In this document: positions 17,709 to 26,231 of the stretch, piece after piece
How the letters are laid out: the number at the start of each line of letters is the position of its first letter
How positions within the stretch are numbered: the stretch's first letter is position 1
NCBI RefSeq assembly: GCF_016909125.1
Contig: NZ_JAFBFD010000024.1
Location: forward strand, 1-46,937
DNA: 46,937 nucleotides
Direction of reading: 5' to 3'
Source of the DNA: Enterococcus lemanii
GTDB taxonomy: Bacteria; Bacillota; Bacilli; Lactobacillales; Enterococcaceae
Notes under the pieces: model-generated
What the model was told of the DNA's origin: nothing
Seen by the model: the letters and a program-made list of their open reading frames with translations, nothing else
The model's database searches: none
Made by a program: the position numbers and the translations under genes

Positions 17709-17821
17709 ATGTCTACTGATTCAATAAAAAAAGATTGAGACAACGGTGTTTGACCTTGATATTTTATATAATGTGCAAGACTTTTAAGGGGAGAACACGG
17801 AAAACCGTGCACTTTTATCAT
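17709..17821 (+). mobile_element. IS remnant A: left end of an IS1182-like (IS5-related) element
   Basis: About 110 bp that align with two other places in the window (18769 and 33945). Shared blocks are TCTACTGATTCAATAAAA, a GTGTTTGACCTTGATATTTT stretch, GTGCAAGACTTTTAA and the small hairpin CACGGAAAACCGTG. In copy B the same sequence leads into a decayed transposase start, which identifies it as the noncoding left end of an insertion sequence. Copy A stops before the coding region, a few bases short of the neighbouring HAD stop codon. Confidence 0.7.
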
Positions 17822-17825
17822 TTGT

Positions 17826-18623
17826 TTAGAGGGCGAGGATTTTTTCAATGGTGTCTAAAACGCCATTTTCATCGTTTGATTTTGTGATAAATACGGCGAT
17901 GTCTTTGATTTCTTCGAAGGCATTTCGCATCGCAAAGCTATAAGCAGCGGTTTCTAATAGCTCACGATCGTTTAAACCATCGCCAAAAGCCATCGTTTCT
18001 TCTTTTGTCACTTGGAGCATCTTTTGTAATTCTGCTACGGTGGTTCCTTTATGGACGCCTGCATTTGAAATGTCAATCCAAGCTGCCTCAGAAGCAACAA
18101 TATAAGCTTGCTCTTTGAACGCATCTAACTCAAGAACACTTTCAAAACATCTTTTTTGTGAATCAAAAACCGTGATTTTAACAAAATCTTCCGTAATGTC
18201 TTGGTAGTTATCCACGGTTTTTACCACTGCATAGGAACCACGCACCATTTTTGCTTGGTCTGTCGGGGTGGTCGTCTTAATAAAAGCGGCTGTTGGCGTA
18301 CAAGCGATAACTACATGATCAGGCGCAATTTGTTCTAATTTTTCAATAATGGTTAAACCGAGTGCATTTTTTAAGAGGGACTCGTAAACGTATTGGCCCC
18401 GATGTTTAATGCGAGTCGCACTATCCCCTAAAATCCAAATTTCTTGACTAAGCTCTTCGCCAAATAATTCTTCGACGCGTTCACATTGTTTTCCTGTACA
18501 AACGGCAAAAACCACTTCTTTTTCCTGCATAAGCTGACGGACTTTTTGGTAGTAGGCTTTGTCAAAGCTTCCTTGGCTATTTAAAAAAGTACCGTCTAAG
18601 TCTGTAATAATTAATTTAATCAT
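17826..18623 (-). CDS. HAD-superfamily phosphatase, Cof type
   Basis: A 265-residue Cof/IIB-subfamily HAD hydrolase. Motif I is D-L-D-G-T (Asp8 and Asp10), motif II lies in V-C-T-G-K-Q near 38-43, and the late motif G-D-G-L-N-D-R-E lies near 215. Such enzymes dephosphorylate sugar phosphates, flavin or pyridoxal phosphate, and the substrate here is unknown. The ATG at 18623 has CGAGGA 6 nt upstream. An in-frame upstream extension has no family similarity. The gene is monocistronic, has its own promoter, and sits between two decayed copies of the same insertion sequence, both pointing the opposite way. Confidence 0.88.
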   Translation of the reverse strand: MIKLIITDLDGTFLNSQGSFDKAYYQKVRQLMQEKEVVFAVCTGKQCERVEELFGEELSQEIWILGDSATRIKHRGQYVYESLLKNALGLTIIEKLEQIAPDHVVIACTPTAAFIKTTTPTDQAKMVRGSYAVVKTVDNYQDITEDFVKITVFDSQKRCFESVLELDAFKEQAYIVASEAAWIDISNAGVHKGTTVAELQKMLQVTKEETMAFGDGLNDRELLETAAYSFAMRNAFEEIKDIAVFITKSNDENGVLDTIEKILAL

Positions 18624-18695
18624 GATGATCCTCGTTTCTTTTTTGGTATTTTGCTGGCGTATGGTAATTGTAACGGGAGAATAGGAGCAACTGAC

Positions 18696-18735
18696 ATCCT
18701 TAATTAAGGATAGGAACAAAAAGATTTCTTGTCAA
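18696..18735 (-). promoter_or_regulatory. Promoter of the first HAD gene with a 16-bp palindrome over the -10
   Basis: Minus-strand TTGACA (18730-18735) and TATCCT (18707-18712) are 17 bp apart. ATCCTTAATTAAGGAT (18696-18711) is a perfect 16-bp palindrome that covers most of the -10 and the probable start site, as a repressor operator would. No candidate repressor is adjacent. Confidence 0.6.
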
Positions 18736-18768
18736 ATTCATTTTGCGAAATAAGTAAAAAATAGTTAA

Positions 18769-18987
18769 TATCTACCGATTAAATAAAAAATATTGAAACA
18801 GCAGTGTTTGACCTCGATATTTTATATAACAAGTGCAAGACTTTTAACGGTAGAACACGGAAAACTGTGCACTTTTATCAATATTGGAGGCTTCTAATGT
18901 AGAAACCATAAATTTACACGTAACTTACTTTTGCAGACTTTGATCAATCTGTGAGTAAAAAGAATAGACCTTGAGAATTGTTGGATT
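18769..18987 (+). pseudogene. IS remnant B: left end plus decayed transposase start
   Basis: Homologous to copies A and C. It retains the noncoding left end, a ribosome binding site (TTGGAGG at 18884-18890) and the ATG at 18897-18899. The following codons read as the transposase N-terminus with several stops: K-P, stop, I-Y-T, stop, then L-T-F-A-D-F-D-Q-S-V-S-K-K-N-R-P. Copy C preserves the same protein start as N-P-K-I-Y-T-Q-L-I-F-A-G-F-D-Q-S. The element is dead and truncated. Confidence 0.75.
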
Positions 18988-19024
18988 AAAAAAACGCCAC
19001 CCTTTTGATAGGGCGGCGTTTTTT
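18988..19024 (-). terminator. Terminator after ktrB
   Basis: A stem of AACGCCACCC against GGGCGGCGTT (one G-T pair on the minus strand) with an 8-nt loop and a T-run. It overlaps the ktrB stop region and abuts IS remnant B. Confidence 0.85.
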
Positions 19025-20432
19025 AGCCAGTAATAATTTTTTCTTTCGGGTATTCATAGCCTAAATCTCGCGTTTGTTTTGGTACAAACAGTAAAAGGGT
19101 GTAAAGCATGCCAATTCGGCCGATAAACATCAGTGAACAGATCACAATTTTTCCGGTAAAAGAAAGCTCTGCCGTAATCCCTAAAGACATTCCGGTTGTT
19201 CCAAAAGCCGAAGCAACTTCGACAATAATCGCAATTAAAGAAAAATCTTCAATCGCAGTCAAAAAGATAACCGAGCCAAAACACATCATTAACGAAAGCA
19301 TAAAGACTGCAATTGCTTTTTGGACGTCCTCTTCATCAATTTGACGACCAAAGACATTGACACGTGATTCTCTTTTCAAAAAAGAAATTAAATACAAGGC
19401 AATTACGGCAACTGTGGTCGTTCGAATCCCTCCACCTACGGAACTAGGGCTACAGCCGATGAACATTAATAAAGCAAAAATAAATAAAGTCGTTGTTTGA
19501 AATTCGCTAATGTCGTGAATTTGTAAGCCGGCATTTCGCGTCGTAATCGAATAAAACATACTCGTTACCCATTGTTCTGAAAAAGAAATGCCGTTAAATA
19601 AGTGGTTTTTTTCTAAAGCAAAGATGAGTAACGTCCCACCAATAAATAAAACGGTAAAAGTGAGTAAAGAAATTTTAGTAAATAAGGAAAAACGATAGGG
19701 CAATTGATGGACTTTTTTCTTTTTAAAATAGCTCTTAAGCCAAGAACGAACGTCCATAATTACAGGGAAACCAATGCCGCCTATAAAAATGAAAAACATA
19801 ATCCAAAATAAAAAGAAATAATCACGAGCGTAAGGTAAAATAGAGTGCCCCGTTACGTCAAAGCCTGAGTTTGTGACCGCTGAAATGGCTTGATAAAAGC
19901 CATTAAAAAAAGCATCGCTCCAATGTTCATAATAACCATTTAATTTGAAATGCAGTCCAAATAAGAGGCCACCAAAAAATTGAAAACCAATTAAAATTAA
20001 AAACGTCGACCGAATCATGGAAACAATCCCACTTAAGTGTTGCTGATTGGTGTCAGTCATAATTAACTGACGTTGCTTTAAAGAAATGCGCTTGTTTGAC
20101 AAAATAAAAAAGAAAGTCGAAATCATCATAATGCCTAACCCACCGATTTGGAATAAAGAGGCCAGTAAAATCGCACCATTTCGATTAAAGACTTCGTTGA
20201 TTGGAAAAGTCGTTAACCCAGTCACGCTAATTGTGCTAACAGACATAAATAACATGTCGATGAAAGCAACGGAACTACCCGGTTGTCGAAAATAGGGCAA
20301 GTAAAACAAGCCCAGTGCTAGTAAAACCATTAATAAATAATAAATAACAATAATTTGAACGGAAGAGACACGTTGGTACAAGAAAGTACGACTACGTCTA
20401 AAAAATAGCTGTATTTGCCTTTCCAAATGCAT
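19023..20432 (-). CDS. ktrB: Potassium uptake channel subunit, KtrB/TrkH family
   Basis: A 469-residue membrane protein with four repeats of the M1-pore-M2 type. All four selectivity-filter loops are visible with their glycines: S-V-T-G-L near 75, V-T-N-S-G-F near 195, T-T-R-N-A-G near 300 and F-G-T-T-G-M near 415. The length fits KtrB, which imports potassium with sodium and needs a cytoplasmic KtrA RCK protein. No ktrA gene is in the window. G-A-G-G-A-G lies 7 nt before the ATG. It is divergent from the signal peptidase gene. Confidence 0.9.
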   Translation of the reverse strand: MHLERQIQLFFRRSRTFLYQRVSSVQIIVIYYLLMVLLALGLFYLPYFRQPGSSVAFIDMLFMSVSTISVTGLTTFPINEVFNRNGAILLASLFQIGGLGIMMISTFFFILSNKRISLKQRQLIMTDTNQQHLSGIVSMIRSTFLILIGFQFFGGLLFGLHFKLNGYYEHWSDAFFNGFYQAISAVTNSGFDVTGHSILPYARDYFFLFWIMFFIFIGGIGFPVIMDVRSWLKSYFKKKKVHQLPYRFSLFTKISLLTFTVLFIGGTLLIFALEKNHLFNGISFSEQWVTSMFYSITTRNAGLQIHDISEFQTTTLFIFALLMFIGCSPSSVGGGIRTTTVAVIALYLISFLKRESRVNVFGRQIDEEDVQKAIAVFMLSLMMCFGSVIFLTAIEDFSLIAIIVEVASAFGTTGMSLGITAELSFTGKIVICSLMFIGRIGMLYTLLLFVPKQTRDLGYEYPKEKIITG

Positions 20433-20658
20433 AAAAAAACTCCTCTTCTACCAAGCTGTTGGCGAATATTTCCTATAGTATAACAAATTTTTAATCGCCT
20501 GACTCCCAAAACGGCGATTCTCTTTTTTATTTTGGATTTACCAATCTCAAAGAAGACTTTCATTCTTTTGCTATGTTATACTGTTTTTAGGAAAATAAAC
20601 AATCAAATGATTAAGCCAGTTCTAAAAATAAAATGAAACGAGGAGGGGGGAAATCTAA

Positions 20659-21243
20659 ATGAAGGATTTTATGAAAAATTGGGGCTTTTTTATTATTATT
20701 TTAAGCGTCTTTATTCTTCTTCGTTTATTTGTGGTGACGCCAGTTTCAGTGAAGGGGCATTCAATGGACCCAACACTGGCGGACGGCCAAAAGTTGCTTA
20801 CTTTAAAAACGGACAAGGTGGAACGCTTAGATATTATTACGTTGCAAGAGCCTGATGAACCTGAAAAAATGGCCGTCAAACGGGTGATTGCATTACCTGG
20901 CGAAACGGTTGAGATGAAAAATGACCAACTAACCATTAATGGCGAAGTTTTTGCCGAGCCGTACTTAGATGAATACCAAGCGTTGTTTGATACCGGACAG
21001 TTAGCAGAAACATATGCCTATAACCCTCAATTTCAAAAAACAGCCGAGAATGCCGAAACATTTACGAGTGATTTTAGTTATACCGTTCCAGAAGGTCAGT
21101 ATTTTGTATTAGGGGACAATCGTTTAGTCTCAAAAGACAGCCGTTATTTCGGTTTTGTTGATCAGTCGTATATTAAAGGCCGCGTCATTTGGCGTTATTG
21201 GCCACTAAATCAAATGTCATTGTTTACCAAAGATAGCAATTAA
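20659..21243 (+). CDS. lepB: Signal peptidase I
   Basis: A 194-residue type I signal peptidase of the Gram-positive type, with one N-terminal membrane anchor (about residues 8-28) and the catalytic domain outside. The Ser/Lys dyad is Ser35 in G-H-S-M-D-P-T-L and Lys74 in K-R-V-I-A-L-P-G. G-D-N-R with S-x-D-S-R-x-F-G near 155-170 completes the boxes. G-G-A-G-G with a G run lies upstream of the ATG. The osmC-like gene follows 15 bp later and is probably co-transcribed. Other signal peptidase genes are common in these genomes, so it may not be the only one. Confidence 0.93.
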   Translation: MKDFMKNWGFFIIILSVFILLRLFVVTPVSVKGHSMDPTLADGQKLLTLKTDKVERLDIITLQEPDEPEKMAVKRVIALPGETVEMKNDQLTINGEVFAEPYLDEYQALFDTGQLAETYAYNPQFQKTAENAETFTSDFSYTVPEGQYFVLGDNRLVSKDSRYFGFVDQSYIKGRVIWRYWPLNQMSLFTKDSN

Positions 21244-21258
21244 GAAAGGATGAGTCAT

Positions 21259-21651
21259 TTGACTATTGAATCACTTGTTTTAACCAAAGATGGAAAAGCT
21301 TTTACCATGCCGTCCCCAACTGGCGATTGGCAATTATTAAGAGAAATCGGCTATTCGCCCGTCCAAATGCTCGTTAGCAGTATTGCTGGTTGTGGCGGTT
21401 ATGTTTACGAGTCGGTTTTAAAAAATTCCGACGTGCCCCATACGATTGAACGCGTTCGGGTCGAATACACGCGTAACGAACAAAAAAGATCTCAACCACT
21501 CGCATCCGTTGATTTAGTCATTGAGGCAAAAATTCCAGCAGAATACCATGAAAAAGCCTTACGCTGCTTAAAACTAATTGCGCCGAATTGTCCAGTGATT
21601 CAATCACTTGATCCAGCCATTCAAGTCAACGAAACGGTCAAATTTATCTAG
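21259..21651 (+). CDS. OsmC-family protein
   Basis: A 130-residue OsmC/Ohr-like protein. The two cysteines expected of peroxide-reactive members are present: one in S-S-I-A-G-C-G-G-Y and one in A-P-N-C-P-V. It more closely resembles the YhfA-like OsmC branch than organic hydroperoxide resistance Ohr, and the substrate is unclear. Start choice matters: the ATG at 21250 touches the Shine-Dalgarno AAAGGA and cannot use it well, whereas TTG at 21259 has it at 8 nt, so the TTG is preferred. It lies 15 bp after lepB in the same direction and ends in a long terminator hairpin. Confidence 0.82.
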   Translation: MTIESLVLTKDGKAFTMPSPTGDWQLLREIGYSPVQMLVSSIAGCGGYVYESVLKNSDVPHTIERVRVEYTRNEQKRSQPLASVDLVIEAKIPAEYHEKALRCLKLIAPNCPVIQSLDPAIQVNETVKFI

Positions 21652-21653
21652 TA

Positions 21654-21741
21654 CCAAAAACGAGGACGGTTGAAGTGCGCCCCCTAAGTTAGACCAAAAA
21701 TCTAACCATTGGGTCTCGCTTCACGGTTCCTCGTTTTTTTA
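21654..21741 (+). terminator. Long imperfect hairpin terminator after osmC
   Basis: AAAAACGAGGA at the base pairs with TCCTCGTTTTT, then TGAAG with CTTCA. The apical part holds CCCTAAGTTAGA against TCTAACCATTGGG with mismatches. A T-run follows. The outer stem is a normal terminator. The apical part looks inserted (see findings). Confidence 0.65.
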
Positions 21742-21768
21742 TCGAATAAAATAAAAGGAAATCATCAG

Positions 21769-22467
21769 ATGAAATTAAGAATTGGGACTTTTAACGTCGC
21801 TGCCGGCTTACAACCAGATACACAAGCTCTTGCCCAATTGCTGGCCGCACAAAAACTACAAATAGTCGGTTTACAAGAAATCGACCAAAAATCAAAGCGT
21901 AACCCAAAAGAGATGTTACAAGAAATCGCGGGGGCGCATTTTAACGAAGCGTTTTTTCAAGCGACTTTAACTTTTACAGATGGCGGGGAATATGGCGTAG
22001 CGAGTGTGAGTCAATTCACAGCACAAACCTATGAAGCGCGTACTTACCAAATAACCGGGGAAGAAAAACGCGTCTTTCAATTTCTCACCTTTGAACTTTC
22101 ACCTGGGAAAAGACTTGGATTTTATAATACTCACTTGTCTTTTGAAACGCCAACCATCCGAGCCAAACAAGTAGCCGAACTAAAAAAACACCTGAAAACC
22201 CATCCTTGCGAGTGGGTAGTCATTGTTGGCGATTTTAACTTTGATCAAAGTTATGATGAATGGGCGCTTTTTGAGGGCTTTCAATGGTGTAATGGTGGCG
22301 AAAATCCATGGCAAGACACTTTTTTAGCACCGGATGAAACGATGCAAGTCTTTGCGATTGATAATATCTTAACGACACCAAATGTTACGATTAAACAAAT
22401 TCAAAAAATCGATACGAAATATTCAGATCACGCTTTATTATGGGCGGAGTTAGATTTTCAAATATGA
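21769..22467 (+). CDS. Endonuclease/exonuclease/phosphatase-fold hydrolase
   Basis: A 232-residue EEP-superfamily protein with no signal peptide. Motifs run in order: F-N-V-A at 8-11, G-L-Q-E-I-D near 38 (metal-binding Glu), N-T-H-L-S near 125, G-D-F-N-F near 156 and the terminal S-D-H near 221. This is the compact hydrolase core without extra domains. Substrates in the family range from phospholipids and sugar phosphates to nucleic acids, and nothing here narrows the choice. The ATG at 21769 has AAAGGAAA 9 nt upstream. An acetyltransferase gene starts 14 bp downstream. Confidence 0.82.
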   Translation: MKLRIGTFNVAAGLQPDTQALAQLLAAQKLQIVGLQEIDQKSKRNPKEMLQEIAGAHFNEAFFQATLTFTDGGEYGVASVSQFTAQTYEARTYQITGEEKRVFQFLTFELSPGKRLGFYNTHLSFETPTIRAKQVAELKKHLKTHPCEWVVIVGDFNFDQSYDEWALFEGFQWCNGGENPWQDTFLAPDETMQVFAIDNILTTPNVTIKQIQKIDTKYSDHALLWAELDFQI

Positions 22468-22481
22468 AAAGAGGAATAAAA

Positions 22482-23048
22482 ATGCGTGGAAAAAAAGTTT
22501 ATTTGACCCACTTACAAGACGGTGACGCGGCATTACTTAGTAAGTGGCAATGGGATGAAACATTTATGCATGGGATTAGTTCAGATGTTTTTCATCCGTT
22601 TCAAGAAAAAGATTGGGAAGAAATGTTTGCCAATACTCAAAGCAATGAAGATTTTTATTTTACCATCCGCAAAGTGAGCGATGACATGCTAATTGGCTTT
22701 ATTTCACTGACGGATGTGTTGTTACGTAACCGTTGGGGAAATGTCGGTATCGGGATTTTAAATGCCGAAAATCGTGGGAAAGGCTACGGTCAAGAAGCGA
22801 TTGAACTACTATTAGCTTTTGCGTTTGATCATCTTGGCTTACACAAAGTACGTCTACAAGTGCACGCTTTTAACCAAGCGGCACTGGCACTTTATCAAAA
22901 ATTAGGGTTTGTCCAAGAAGGCGTCAACCGCGAGAGTGTCTATCACGGTGGCAAATGGTACGATCAAATCGACTTTGGTTTATTGCAAAAAGAATGGCGT
23001 GAAATGGAAAGCCGCAAAGTTAGCCGTTTTAAGAAAGAATTTTGTTAG
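22482..23048 (+). CDS. GNAT-family N-acetyltransferase (RimJ/RimL-like)
   Basis: A 188-residue acetyltransferase. The acetyl-CoA pocket motif (N-R-G-K-G-Y-G-Q-E-A) lies near residues 104-113, followed by L-H-K-V-R-L-Q-V-H and L-Y-Q-K-L-G-F, the usual motif A/B order of the RimJ/RimL branch that acetylates protein N-termini, amino acids or amino sugars. The substrate is unknown. ATG 22482 is supported by GAGGA 6 nt upstream. It directly follows the EEP gene and probably shares its transcript. The terminator at 23077 ends the unit. Confidence 0.85.
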   Translation: MRGKKVYLTHLQDGDAALLSKWQWDETFMHGISSDVFHPFQEKDWEEMFANTQSNEDFYFTIRKVSDDMLIGFISLTDVLLRNRWGNVGIGILNAENRGKGYGQEAIELLLAFAFDHLGLHKVRLQVHAFNQAALALYQKLGFVQEGVNRESVYHGGKWYDQIDFGLLQKEWREMESRKVSRFKKEFC

Positions 23049-23076
23049 CTCGAATAGACAAAGCATAAAATGAAAG

Positions 23077-23110
23077 AAAAACGCAAGAAAAGAGTCATGC
23101 TTGCGTTTTA
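23077..23110. terminator. Convergent terminator between the GNAT and NUDIX genes
   Basis: AAAAACGCAAG (23077-23087) pairs with CTTGCGTTTTA (23100-23110) around a 12-nt loop. It lies between two converging genes and can serve both. Confidence 0.75.
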
Positions 23111-23128
23111 TTTGTGTTAGGCAGTATT

Positions 23129-23581
23129 TTAAAATTCCCTATTCACAAAATGGCGTACTTGGCCATCAAATGGTTGTTCCAATAATGCGTGCAAGACGTT
23201 TGGTTGAATTTTTGAAAATTGTTCAATAGGAAGCCAAGTAATGCACTGTTCTTTGGTTGGTGCATTTGGGTAATCTTCTTGTAAAGGGTAATCACCTGTA
23301 TAAACAAATAAAAGCTCGTGAAACAAAGCCCCATCACTTGGGAAAAAATTTTCGATAACCGCCATTAATTGCGGTGCCTCAAGAAAATAGCCAACTTCTT
23401 CAAGGAGTTCACGTTGAATGGCTTTTTCGCTTGTTTCACCAAACTGGACCCGCCCGCCAGGCAAAGAATAGCGCCCGCTTGGGAATAAGCTGACGAGGAT
23501 TTGTTCTTTTTGGGTAAGCCAAAAAGCCACGCGAATATTTAGTTTTCCTTCAGATAATTGACACGTTAGATCTTCAGCCAT
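23129..23581 (-). CDS. NUDIX hydrolase
   Basis: A 150-residue NUDIX protein. The NUDIX box fits G-x5-E-x7-R-E-U-x-E-E-x-G-U exactly at residues 43-65 (R-E-L-L-E-E-V-G-Y at its end), so metal-dependent cleavage of a nucleoside diphosphate-linked compound is expected. It resembles the MutT/ADP-ribose branch, and the substrate cannot be set. The ATG at 23581 has AGCAGGT about 7 nt upstream. It is a single gene on the minus strand, divergent from tdk. Confidence 0.87.
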   Translation of the reverse strand: MAEDLTCQLSEGKLNIRVAFWLTQKEQILVSLFPSGRYSLPGGRVQFGETSEKAIQRELLEEVGYFLEAPQLMAVIENFFPSDGALFHELLFVYTGDYPLQEDYPNAPTKEQCITWLPIEQFSKIQPNVLHALLEQPFDGQVRHFVNREF

Positions 23582-23743
23582 TATCACAACCTGCTTTCTT
23601 TTTCATTTTTGTTGTTTAATTTTAGCATAAATTTCTTAATAATTAAGCCGAAACCTGCTTTTTAAAAGGTGTTTTGAAAGAAATTACTGTAAAAAAATGT
23701 TGTTTTCAAGTATAATACCCTAGGAGCAAGTGGAGGATGAAAA

Positions 23744-24322
23744 ATGGCACAATTATTTTTTAAGTATGGCGCAATGAATAGTGGCAAGTCCATTGAGATT
23801 TTAAAAGTCGCTCATAATTATGAAGAACAAAATAAACCGGTTGTTTTGATGACTAGTGGTTTAGATACGCGCGCAGGAGTTGGACAAGTGGCCAGTCGGA
23901 TTGGGATTGAAAAAGACGCGATTCCGATTTTTAGCGAAACGGACCTGTTAGACGTGGTCGCAAATATCCCTTACAAGCCGTATTGTGTGCTAATTGATGA
24001 AGCACAATTTTTAACGAAAGCCCATGTGTTGTCACTAACTAAAATCGTTGATCAATTGAAGATTCCAGTAATGGCCTTTGGATTAAAGAATGATTTTCGC
24101 AATGAACTTTTTGAAGGTTCAAAATATTTATTATTATACGCGGATAAAATTGAAGAAATGAAGACGATTTGCTGGTTTTGCCACAAAAAAGCCATTATGA
24201 ATTTACGCTATGTCGATGAAAGACCCGTTTATGAAGGGGAACAAGTTCAAATTGGCGGCAACGAAGCGTATTTTCCAGTTTGCCGACAACATTATTTTGC
24301 ACCAACTATGAAAAAAGAATAA
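23744..24322 (+). CDS. tdk: Thymidine kinase
   Basis: A 192-residue type II thymidine kinase that phosphorylates thymidine in the salvage pathway. The P-loop is G-A-M-N-S-G-K-S (9-16), the Walker B region V-L-I-D-E-A-Q-F near 80-87, and the zinc ligands C-W-F-C near 145 and C-R-Q-H near 183. GGAGG lies 8 nt upstream and a TATAAT at 23711-23716 gives a promoter. tdk-prfA-prmC in this order, with 12-bp spacing and then an 8-bp overlap, is the standard Firmicutes arrangement. Confidence 0.96.
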   Translation: MAQLFFKYGAMNSGKSIEILKVAHNYEEQNKPVVLMTSGLDTRAGVGQVASRIGIEKDAIPIFSETDLLDVVANIPYKPYCVLIDEAQFLTKAHVLSLTKIVDQLKIPVMAFGLKNDFRNELFEGSKYLLLYADKIEEMKTICWFCHKKAIMNLRYVDERPVYEGEQVQIGGNEAYFPVCRQHYFAPTMKKE

Positions 24323-24334
24323 AGGAGAATCTCT

Positions 24335-25408
24335 ATGTACGATCAGTTACAAGCAATTGAAGACCGTTATGAAGAACTAGGGGAATTATTAAGTGACCCA
24401 GCTGTTGTCTCTGATACAAAACGCTTTATGACGTTATCAAAAGAAGAAGCCAGCACACGCGAAACCGTATCCGTGTATCGTCGATATAAAGAAGTCGTAA
24501 AAGGTATCGCAGAAACAGAAGAATTATTAGGTGAAAACTTAGACGCGGACATGGCAGAAATGGCCAAAGAAGAACTAAGTGATTTGAAAAAAGAAAAAGA
24601 AATCTTAGAAGAACGCATTAAAATTTTATTATTACCAAAAGACCCAAATGATGATAAAAACATTATCATGGAAATTCGTGGGGCAGCAGGCGGCGATGAA
24701 GCAGCATTATTTGCCGGTGATTTATTTGAAATGTACCAACGCTATGCCGATGCACAAGGTTGGAAAGTCGAAGTAATGGATGCGAACGTGACGGGCATTG
24801 GTGGTTACAAAGAAGTGATTATGATGATTACGGGTGAAAATGTCTTTTCAAAATTAAAATATGAAAGTGGCGCTCACCGTGTGCAACGAGTGCCTTCAAC
24901 CGAGTCACAAGGGCGCATTCACACGTCAACGGCGACGGTTGTTGTTTTACCAGAAGCCGAAGAAGTCGAAATTGATTTAGCAGATAAAGATATTCGAACT
25001 GATATTTACCACGCGTCAGGTGCTGGTGGTCAGCACGTTAACAAGACGGCTTCAGCAGTTCGTTTGACCCACATTCCAACCGGTATTGTGGTGGCGATGC
25101 AAGACGAGCGTTCACAGCTTAAAAACCGTGAAAAAGCGATGAAAGTTTTACGCGCCCGTGTATATGATCAATTGCAAACAGAAGCCCAAAGTGAATATGA
25201 TGCGAACCGTAAGTCAGCGGTTGGAACAGGCGATCGTTCAGAACGGATTCGAACGTATAACTTCCCACAAAACCGTGTGACCGATCACCGAATCGGCCTA
25301 ACCATTCAAAAACTCGACCAAATTTTAGCTGGAAAGTTAGATGAAGTCGTAGATGCCTTAATTTTATACGATCAAACATCGAAATTAGCTGAGTTGCAAA
25401 ATGGGTAA
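24335..25408 (+). CDS. prfA: Peptide chain release factor 1
   Basis: A 357-residue release factor that recognises UAA and UAG. The universally conserved G-G-Q sits in [10 protein letters not shown] near residues 229-238; its glutamine is methylated by PrmC, encoded next. The N-terminal coiled-coil domain (1-100) and the [11 protein letters not shown] segment of the core domain are typical. The length is normal. The start follows AAAGGAG. Its last eight bases overlap prmC. Confidence 0.97.
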   Translation: MYDQLQAIEDRYEELGELLSDPAVVSDTKRFMTLSKEEASTRETVSVYRRYKEVVKGIAETEELLGENLDADMAEMAKEELSDLKKEKEILEERIKILLLPKDPNDDKNIIMEIRGAAGGDEAALFAGDLFEMYQRYADAQGWKVEVMDANVTGIGGYKEVIMMITGENVFSKLKYESGAHRVQRVPSTESQGRIHTSTATVVVLPEAEEVEIDLADKDIRTDIYHASGAGGQHVNKTASAVRLTHIPTGIVVAMQDERSQLKNREKAMKVLRARVYDQLQTEAQSEYDANRKSAVGTGDRSERIRTYNFPQNRVTDHRIGLTIQKLDQILAGKLDEVVDALILYDQTSKLAELQNG

Positions 25409-26231
25409 TACCTATCGAGAAGTCCTTTCCTGGGCTTCTTCTTTTTTAGAAAAGCAAGGAATTGAAGGAAATAGTATTTTATTTGTTTTTTTAGGTCGTA
25501 AAAATTGGACCAAGACCGATTGGTTACGTCATTGGGGAGAAGAAATTTCAGCAAAAGATCGTGCTCAAATCAAAGCGGATCTAGAAAAACTAGCACAACA
25601 CTATCCACCACAGTATTTGCTTGGTTTTGAAGAATTCTATGGTCGTCGTTTTCAAGTAACAAAAGATACTTTAATTCCTCGTCCAGAAACCGAGGAACTC
25701 GTTGCGCTTTGTTTGGCAAACGTGACAAACAAAGCGGTATCGGTTGTAGACGTCGGCACCGGAACAGGCGCTATTGCGTTAACGTTAAAAGCCGAACGTC
25801 CCAATTGGCAAGTTTGCGCGGTTGATTTATCGGCTGCCGCTCTTGCTATCGCTAAAACGAATGCTCAAGCGTTAAAGGTCGAAGTAACATTTTATTTAGG
25901 GAGTATTTTGGCACCGATTCAAGCCCCTGTGGATGTGATTATTTCAAATCCACCTTATATTAGTGAAAATGAGTGGGCAGTGATGGATGAAAGTGTCCGA
26001 ACGTATGAACCGCAAATGGCTTTATTTGCTGAAAATGAAGGCTTAGCGATTTATCAACAATTGGCCAAAGAAGCGCAAACGAAATTAAAACCAGCTGGAC
26101 AAGTTTTTTTAGAAATCGGGTTTCAACAAGGCGCCAGTGTCCAAGCCATTTTTCAACAAGCCTTTCCGACGAAAACAGTCACGATTCACCAAGATTTAAG
26201 TGGGCAAGACCGCATGATTTGGGTGAGATAA
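25401..26231 (+). CDS. prmC: Release factor glutamine methyltransferase
   Basis: A 276-residue SAM-dependent methyltransferase that methylates the GGQ glutamine of release factors. Motif I is [12 protein letters not shown] near residue 115, and the catalytic N-P-P-Y lies in I-I-S-N-P-P-Y-I near 188. The N-terminal helical substrate-binding domain is present. It overlaps prfA by 8 bp. The stop codon is followed at once by the first DnaA box of the cluster. Confidence 0.95.
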   Translation: MGNTYREVLSWASSFLEKQGIEGNSILFVFLGRKNWTKTDWLRHWGEEISAKDRAQIKADLEKLAQHYPPQYLLGFEEFYGRRFQVTKDTLIPRPETEELVALCLANVTNKAVSVVDVGTGTGAIALTLKAERPNWQVCAVDLSAAALAIAKTNAQALKVEVTFYLGSILAPIQAPVDVIISNPPYISENEWAVMDESVRTYEPQMALFAENEGLAIYQQLAKEAQTKLKPAGQVFLEIGFQQGASVQAIFQQAFPTKTVTIHQDLSGQDRMIWVR

